Assembly: GCA_003557485.1 (NCBI GenBank) | Contig: PWOI01000117.1 | Location: 1-19,691, forward strand | DNA: 19,691 nucleotides | Direction: 5' to 3' | Source of the DNA: Elusimicrobiota bacterium | Lineage (GTDB): Bacteria > CG03 > SLGR01 > PWQF01 | Shown here: piece by piece, positions 16,008-19,691 of the stretch | Layout: every line of letters starts with the position of its first letter | Position numbering within the stretch: the first letter of the stretch is position 1 | Program-made: the position numbers and the translations under genes | Notes under the pieces: generated by a model | Told to the model about the DNA's origin: nothing | Databases searched by the model: none | The model's input: only the letters and a program-made list of their open reading frames with translations

Positions 16008-16597
16008 AAAACGCATCCGGCCCAGTTTTTATTTTTTTGTTCTTTTTATTTCTTGCGGCTGGATGCATGAGACAGGACAACAATAACATTCTGACTTTGC
16101 CGGCCGCAAAATATATAGTATTAGCTAATTTTGATAACATCGGAAAGGATATTGTGGATACCTGGAATTATATACCTGATTCCCTTGAGACTTCGATCCA
16201 GGCGGAAATAGAAAACAAGATTCTTAAAATAACATACGATGTTATTTCAGAAGATTATACATGCAACGGAATTTCACTGGACCTTGGAGGCAAAGATTTT
16301 TCGTTATACAAAACGCTTCTTATAATAGCAAAAGGAGACAGAGCCGCAGGTTTTCCGGAAATTCTGACCCTTGAGATGTTTAATAAGGAGAGAAAGCTTA
16401 ATACTTTTTTTCTGAGCGGTTTGACGGAAAGGTGGAATACTTTTGCGGTGCCTATTAAAAAATTCGGCGTATTATCCGAACTTTCCGATTTACAGGAGTT
16501 TAGGGTTGTTTTTTGTTCTCGGAATACGGTTCCGGGAACAGGTGTAGTATATATAAAAGGTGTTTATCTCGAAAAGAGAAAGGAGAGTGCTTTATGA
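16004..16597 (+). CDS. Lipoprotein with CBM11/CIA30-like beta-sandwich domain (divergent copy 1)
   Basis: The 197-residue product has a lipoprotein signal, [21 protein letters not shown], with the lipobox LAAGC ending at C21. Residues about 36-193 form a beta-rich domain that begins VLANFDNIG, contains NGISLDLGGKDFSLYKTLLI and LSGLTERWNTFAVPIKKF, and ends in VVYIKGVYLEK. The same order of motifs recurs in the next three genes, of which this is the most divergent. The pattern resembles carbohydrate-binding CBM11/CIA30-type galactose-binding-like folds, so it probably binds a glycan at the envelope; this assignment rests on pattern resemblance only. It is translationally coupled to lacI upstream and to the next gene downstream through 4-base ATGA overlaps. 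Confidence 0.68.
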   Translation: MKNASGPVFIFLFFLFLAAGCMRQDNNNILTLPAAKYIVLANFDNIGKDIVDTWNYIPDSLETSIQAEIENKILKITYDVISEDYTCNGISLDLGGKDFSLYKTLLIIAKGDRAAGFPEILTLEMFNKERKLNTFFLSGLTERWNTFAVPIKKFGVLSELSDLQEFRVVFCSRNTVPGTGVVYIKGVYLEKRKESAL

Positions 16598-17202
16598 AAG
16601 CGACACTTGCAGTAGTTATTGTATCAGCTCTGGCAATTTTCACCCAGGGATGTGCAAAAGAGGTTGCTGCCCCCAGGGAGGCAGCTCCGGCAGAAGATGT
16701 ACTGATGATAGCAAATTTCGATGCCGGAAGCGCACCGAACATGCTGGGGGGCGGCATAGGCGCATGGGACCGTGATCCTGCTGATCCTACCCAGGGTGCG
16801 GAAGCTTACTTTGACTCTAATGTCAGGGTTGGCAACAGAGGGTATTCTTTACGAATTGAGTATGATGTAGATTCCCCCAATCCGGCCTTTAACGGAATAT
16901 GGATGAAACTTGAAGGCGCAGATTTTTCGGATTATTCACATCTTGCTCTTTCAGTCAGGGGTGATGCCGTCGCAGGATTTACCGAAAGGTTTAAAATTGA
17001 ACTCAAAAACGCTGCAGGAGACTCTGGAATGTATATGCTTTCCGGTGTCAGTGACAGCTGGCAGGAGTTCACTATTCCTTTGAACTCTTTCAGGGGACTC
17101 CGCGATTTTTCACGTATGGATGAATTCGTTATCGTTTTCGAAGACGCGGTCGCCAACCCCAAGACTGGTGCTATTTACATTGACAATATCTATGTAAAAT
17201 AG
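16594..17202 (+). CDS. Probable lipoprotein with CBM11/CIA30-like beta-sandwich domain (copy 2)
   Basis: I chose the ATG at 16594 because AGGAG (16581-16585) lies 8 bases upstream and the product then starts with a signal sequence, MKATLAVVIVSALAIFTQGC; earlier in-frame starts read through the previous gene. C20 sits in an imperfect lipobox (TQGC). The domain spans about 36-202: MIANFDAG, GAWDRDPADPTQG, YDVDSPNPAFNGIWMKLEGADFS, GFTERFKIELK, DSWQEFTIPL, DEFVIVFED, and the terminal IYIDNIYVK. It is close to the C-terminal domains of the next two genes and lacks their LysM part. Glycan binding at the envelope is likely but inferred. It is the third gene of the LacI operon. Confidence 0.72.
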   Translation: MKATLAVVIVSALAIFTQGCAKEVAAPREAAPAEDVLMIANFDAGSAPNMLGGGIGAWDRDPADPTQGAEAYFDSNVRVGNRGYSLRIEYDVDSPNPAFNGIWMKLEGADFSDYSHLALSVRGDAVAGFTERFKIELKNAAGDSGMYMLSGVSDSWQEFTIPLNSFRGLRDFSRMDEFVIVFEDAVANPKTGAIYIDNIYVK

Positions 17203-17253
17203 GAAATTTGCCGGATTTTTCTATATCCATCTGAAATCCGGATTATTATTTCC
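17202..17253 (+). other. Nested inverted repeats between two operon genes
   Basis: An inner stem CCGGATTT (17211-17218) / AAATCCGG (17234-17241) lies inside an outer stem GGAAAT (17202-17207) / ATTTCC (17248-17253). The strong ribosome-binding segment AAGGAGGG (17256-17263) follows just outside. No T-run is present, so it is more likely an RNA processing or stabilising structure than a terminator. Confidence 0.4.
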
Positions 17254-17268
17254 GGAAGGAGGGTTACT

Positions 17269-18135
17269 ATGGAAAGAAGAAGTGTTTTGCTTGCCGGATT
17301 ATTTGCTATTGTAAGTTTTTCTTATGTGTATTGCTCCGAAACTAAGTATGAGATAATAACGGAAAAGCTTACTCGCCAGCTTTTTTCTCTGGCAGATACG
17401 CAGGAACTGGTAATTGAAAAGTATAAAGTCCAGCGAGGGGACACTATGCTGGAAATAGCAAGAAGGAAATATGAGAATCCTTCTCTTTGGAAAGTTATAG
17501 CCAGATTGAATCCGCAGATAAGTAACCCTAATAGGATAAATCCAGGTGACATTCTGAGTGTTCCGGTGGTGGTTGAAAGGCAAGCAGACACACCACCGGC
17601 TACACCAGATTCTCCGAAAACAGATGCAGCGGCACTTAAGATATCCAACTTTGATTCAGGAGCCCATAAAACCCTGCTGGGTGATGTTTTCGGCACATGG
17701 GACAGAGACCCTAACGACCATACACAGGGATGCGTAATGGTGTTCGCCGAAGGAGTGTCTTCCAGAGACAAAGGGACTTCTATAAAGCTTGAATACGACG
17801 TTGATTCTCCGAACCCGGCCTATAACGGATTCTGGATGAAACTGGGCGCAAGGGATTTTTCCACGTATTCTTCATTTTGTTTTTCTGTCAAAGGGGATTC
17901 GACATCCGGCTTTACAGAAAAATTTAAGGTTGAATTGAAAAACGGATATGGACAGATAGGGACCTATATGGTTTCGGGTATTACTGACGAATGGAAAGAA
18001 ATAGTAATACCATTTGAATATTTTAGGGGATTAAGAAATCTAAATAACATAGATGAATTTGTTATTGTTTTTGAAGATTCCGTAGCACGGCCGAAAGAAG
18101 GCGCTATTTATCTTGACAACATATATGTAAGATAA
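17269..18135 (+). CDS. Exported LysM protein with C-terminal CBM11/CIA30-like domain (copy 3)
   Basis: The 288-residue product starts with a signal sequence (about 1-22; a Cys at 22 is a possible lipidation site but the box is poor). A short helix, EIITEKLTRQLFSLADTQELV, leads into one LysM domain at about 52-99: YKVQRGDTMLEIARRKYENPSLW..NPQISNPNRINPGDILSVP. LysM binds peptidoglycan or other N-acetylglucosamine polymers. After a Pro/Thr linker (about 103-122) the beta-sandwich domain (123-288) repeats the motifs of copy 2: GTWDRDPNDHTQG, YDVDSPNPAYNGFWMKLGARDFS, GFTEKFKVELK, DEFVIVFED, and terminal IYLDNIYVR. It would tether a glycan-binding head to the cell wall. The ribosome-binding segment AAGGAGGG is the strongest in the window. 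Confidence 0.78.
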   Translation: MERRSVLLAGLFAIVSFSYVYCSETKYEIITEKLTRQLFSLADTQELVIEKYKVQRGDTMLEIARRKYENPSLWKVIARLNPQISNPNRINPGDILSVPVVVERQADTPPATPDSPKTDAAALKISNFDSGAHKTLLGDVFGTWDRDPNDHTQGCVMVFAEGVSSRDKGTSIKLEYDVDSPNPAYNGFWMKLGARDFSTYSSFCFSVKGDSTSGFTEKFKVELKNGYGQIGTYMVSGITDEWKEIVIPFEYFRGLRNLNNIDEFVIVFEDSVARPKEGAIYLDNIYVR

Positions 18136-18208
18136 ACTGGAATGAAGACACGTCTTTTTTAGTTAGGTATTTAATGAAGTTGTATTCTTTAATGTACAGG
18201 TACTTTTT

Positions 18209-19081
18209 ATGAAAAAATATTTATTACTTTTAATATTCTGTTTTTTACTGCTTGAATGCCGTATTCCTGTTTTTTCGGGATACAATGAGAGCAAAATAAT
18301 AACAGAATCTTTAATAAGGGACATTTTTGATCTTAGCGAAAACCAGGAGCTTATTGAAAGCGAATATGAAATACAGCCCGGAGACTGGCTTCTGAAAATA
18401 GCTGAAAAAAAGTATGGTGACGGGTCATTGTGGGAGGCGATAGCATTATTTAATCCCGAAATATCAAACCCCAATTTAATATCACCCGGAGATGTAATCA
18501 GAGTTCCTAAAATAATTGAAATTGAGCCTGAAGTTATTAAAAAACCCGTTGAAGATCCTGTTGAAACTGAAATGCCGGATATTCTTGAAATAGCCAATTT
18601 TAATTCCGGGTTTGAAGAAAATTTACTTGGAGGGGCTTTCGGCGTATGGGATAAAGATCCAGACGACATAACACAGAGCTGCAGAATGGAATTCGAGAGA
18701 AACATTACTTCAACAGGATACGGTTATTCCCTTAAGCTTATATATGATGTAAATTCTCCTAATCCGGCTTACAATGGTTTCTGGATGCATCTCTTAGGGG
18801 CAGATTTTACTCCGTATAGTTTCCTCTACCTTTCTGTAAAGGGTGAGCCTGATGCCGGTTTTACAGACAGATTTAAGATTGAGCTTAAAGATACTGAAGG
18901 AGTATCCGAAAGTTTCATGCTGGATGGGATAACAGCAAGGTGGCAGGAAAAACGAATTCCTCTTGCTTTTTTTAAAAATATTGACATGTCTTCGGCAGGT
19001 GAGTTTGTTGTTGTTTTCGAGGACCAGGTATCGTCACCGAAAACAGGGATTATATATCTGGATAATATCTATGTTAAGTAA
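18209..19081 (+). CDS. Exported LysM protein with C-terminal CBM11/CIA30-like domain (copy 4)
   Basis: The 290-residue product is a full-length paralogue of the preceding gene. It has a signal sequence (about 1-23, with C17 a possible but non-canonical lipidation site), the same pre-LysM helix (ESKIITESLIRDIFDLSENQEL) and LysM at 53-100 (YEIQPGDWLLKIAEKKYGDGSLW..SNPNLISPGDVIRVP). An acidic/Pro linker (about 103-123) precedes the beta-sandwich (124-290), with GVWDKDPDDITQS, YDVNSPNPAYNGFWMHLLGADFT, GFTDRFKIELK, EFVVVFED and terminal IYLDNIYVK. It lies 73 bases after copy 3; its ribosome-binding site is weak. A short AAGAC/GTCTT dyad before a T-run lies in the gap (18145-18160), too small to call a terminator. 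Role as for copy 3: cell-wall-anchored glycan binding, inferred. Confidence 0.78.
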   Translation: MKKYLLLLIFCFLLLECRIPVFSGYNESKIITESLIRDIFDLSENQELIESEYEIQPGDWLLKIAEKKYGDGSLWEAIALFNPEISNPNLISPGDVIRVPKIIEIEPEVIKKPVEDPVETEMPDILEIANFNSGFEENLLGGAFGVWDKDPDDITQSCRMEFERNITSTGYGYSLKLIYDVNSPNPAYNGFWMHLLGADFTPYSFLYLSVKGEPDAGFTDRFKIELKDTEGVSESFMLDGITARWQEKRIPLAFFKNIDMSSAGEFVVVFEDQVSSPKTGIIYLDNIYVK

Positions 19082-19118
19082 ACAAAATTTAAGTCTTAAT
19101 GGTTTAGGGTTAAGGAAA

Positions 19119-19691
19119 ATGCGGTTTTTTATAGTTTTGGCTTTTGTCCTGTTTTTTTCTACAGGTCTTTCTCTGTCGCACACAATACTTGACGCAGGGG
19201 GTATGGGCATCTTCAACATAGGCCCAGCGGAAGGGTTCACCAGGCAGAGGTACGATGAAACTCTTGAAAAAGACGTAGTGGAACTTGAGTATTCAATACC
19301 CGAGGGTTCCGTTATGGGAGTGTGGACTAACAATTACCCGCAAACACTTGATTCACTTCGGTCCAATGCGATCAGGACTAAAGTTAAAGTGCCTTACGAA
19401 AGCCAGGTGCACGAACTGGGACTCCGCCTGGAACTTAAGGGGCCGGGTGAAGAGATGCAGGTCATTCCTCTAAGAATACAGAAGGGATGGAACACCTTTG
19501 AAACCCTCATTGAATGGGATTACATTGGAGAACTTAAAGAAGTTGTTCTTGTTGTAGACCCCCTGATAGACGAAAAAACATCAGGCAGCATTCTTTTTAC
19601 CGCGGAATTTCTTGATATAGATGAAGCTGAATTTGAAAAGCTCAAGGATGACAGGGATTATACTATCCTTGACGCAGGGGGAATGGGTATC
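19119..19691 (+). CDS. Start of an exported repeat-containing protein, truncated by the window end
   Basis: The frame is open from the ATG at 19119 (AAGG a few bases upstream) to the last base, giving 191 residues so far. A signal peptide, MRFFIVLAFVLFFSTGLSLS, is followed by TILDAGGMGIFNIGPAEGF and a beta-rich domain of about 160 residues (VELEYSIPEGSVMGVWTNNYP, GLRLELKGPGEEMQVIPLRIQKGWNTFETLIEW, VVLVVDP, GSILFTAEFLDI). The fragment ends in TILDAGGMGI, the same words that opened the domain, so a second copy starts as the window ends. The domain resembles a diverged carbohydrate-binding beta-sandwich. The full protein is probably large and exported; its catalytic or anchoring part is not in view. 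It begins 37 bases after copy 4 and probably belongs to the LacI operon. Confidence 0.7.
   Translation, partial: MRFFIVLAFVLFFSTGLSLSHTILDAGGMGIFNIGPAEGFTRQRYDETLEKDVVELEYSIPEGSVMGVWTNNYPQTLDSLRSNAIRTKVKVPYESQVHELGLRLELKGPGEEMQVIPLRIQKGWNTFETLIEWDYIGELKEVVLVVDPLIDEKTSGSILFTAEFLDIDEAEFEKLKDDRDYTILDAGGMGI

Noticed and set aside
16513-16593. Longer N-terminus for the second beta-sandwich gene
   Set aside because: The extra residues are cysteine- and charge-rich with no signal sequence, lie inside the previous gene, and the ATG at 16594 has a good ribosome-binding site and a signal peptide.
18145-18160. AAGAC/GTCTT dyad followed by six Ts between LysM genes, as an intrinsic terminator
   Set aside because: The arms are only five bases with a two-base loop, which cannot form a stable hairpin, and the flanking genes appear to belong to one operon.

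Overview
This window is bacterial DNA, densely coded and of low to moderate GC, dominated by carbohydrate metabolism. It holds an alpha-glucan (glycogen-type) cluster with three different GH57 enzymes, a GT-B glycosyltransferase, a short phosphorylase-like protein and a ROK sugar kinase. Around it are secreted or lipid-anchored carbohydrate-active proteins and two membrane GGDEF proteins. Several GH57 genes (one of the GH57-DUF3536 type), a lysine-rich DUF2934 protein and arrays of LysM/beta-sandwich envelope proteins suggest an uncultivated Gram-negative lineage such as Omnitrophota. That placement is inference from gene content and is weak; no rRNA or tRNA gene is visible.

Layout. 1-2389 (+): the C-terminal end of a large carbohydrate-active protein, then a secreted GH144-type glucanase whose catalytic domain appears to be split by a PA14 module. 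2420-2490: a strong hairpin followed by a sigma70-type promoter. 2522-5024 (+): a GT-B glycosyltransferase translationally coupled to a short GH57 amylase. 5021-9166 (-): a DUF2934 basic protein, a phosphorylase-like protein that lacks the PLP lysine, and a GH57 4-alpha-glucanotransferase. The 9167-9350 gap holds divergent promoters. 9351-10937 (+): GH57-DUF3536, apparently with almost no leader. 11075-14927 (+): an ROK kinase, a coiled-coil protein and two GGDEF proteins, probably one operon, with a perfect inverted repeat in its leader. 14924-19691 (+): a LacI-family regulator with a palindromic operator on its own promoter, followed by four related beta-sandwich envelope proteins (two with LysM) and the start of a repeat-containing exported protein that runs off the window.

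How it fits together. The GT-B enzyme probably builds or extends an alpha-glucan. The GH57 enzymes trim, disproportionate or branch it, and the ROK kinase phosphorylates released hexose. The LacI operon looks like a sugar-responsive, self-regulated set of envelope glycan-binding proteins. The GGDEF pair would tie c-di-GMP signalling to the same sugar-kinase operon. No non-coding stretch exceeds 300 bases; the largest gaps are 2390-2521, 9167-9350 and 10938-11074, and their contents are described below. I see no tRNA, rRNA, CRISPR array, insertion sequence or attachment site.
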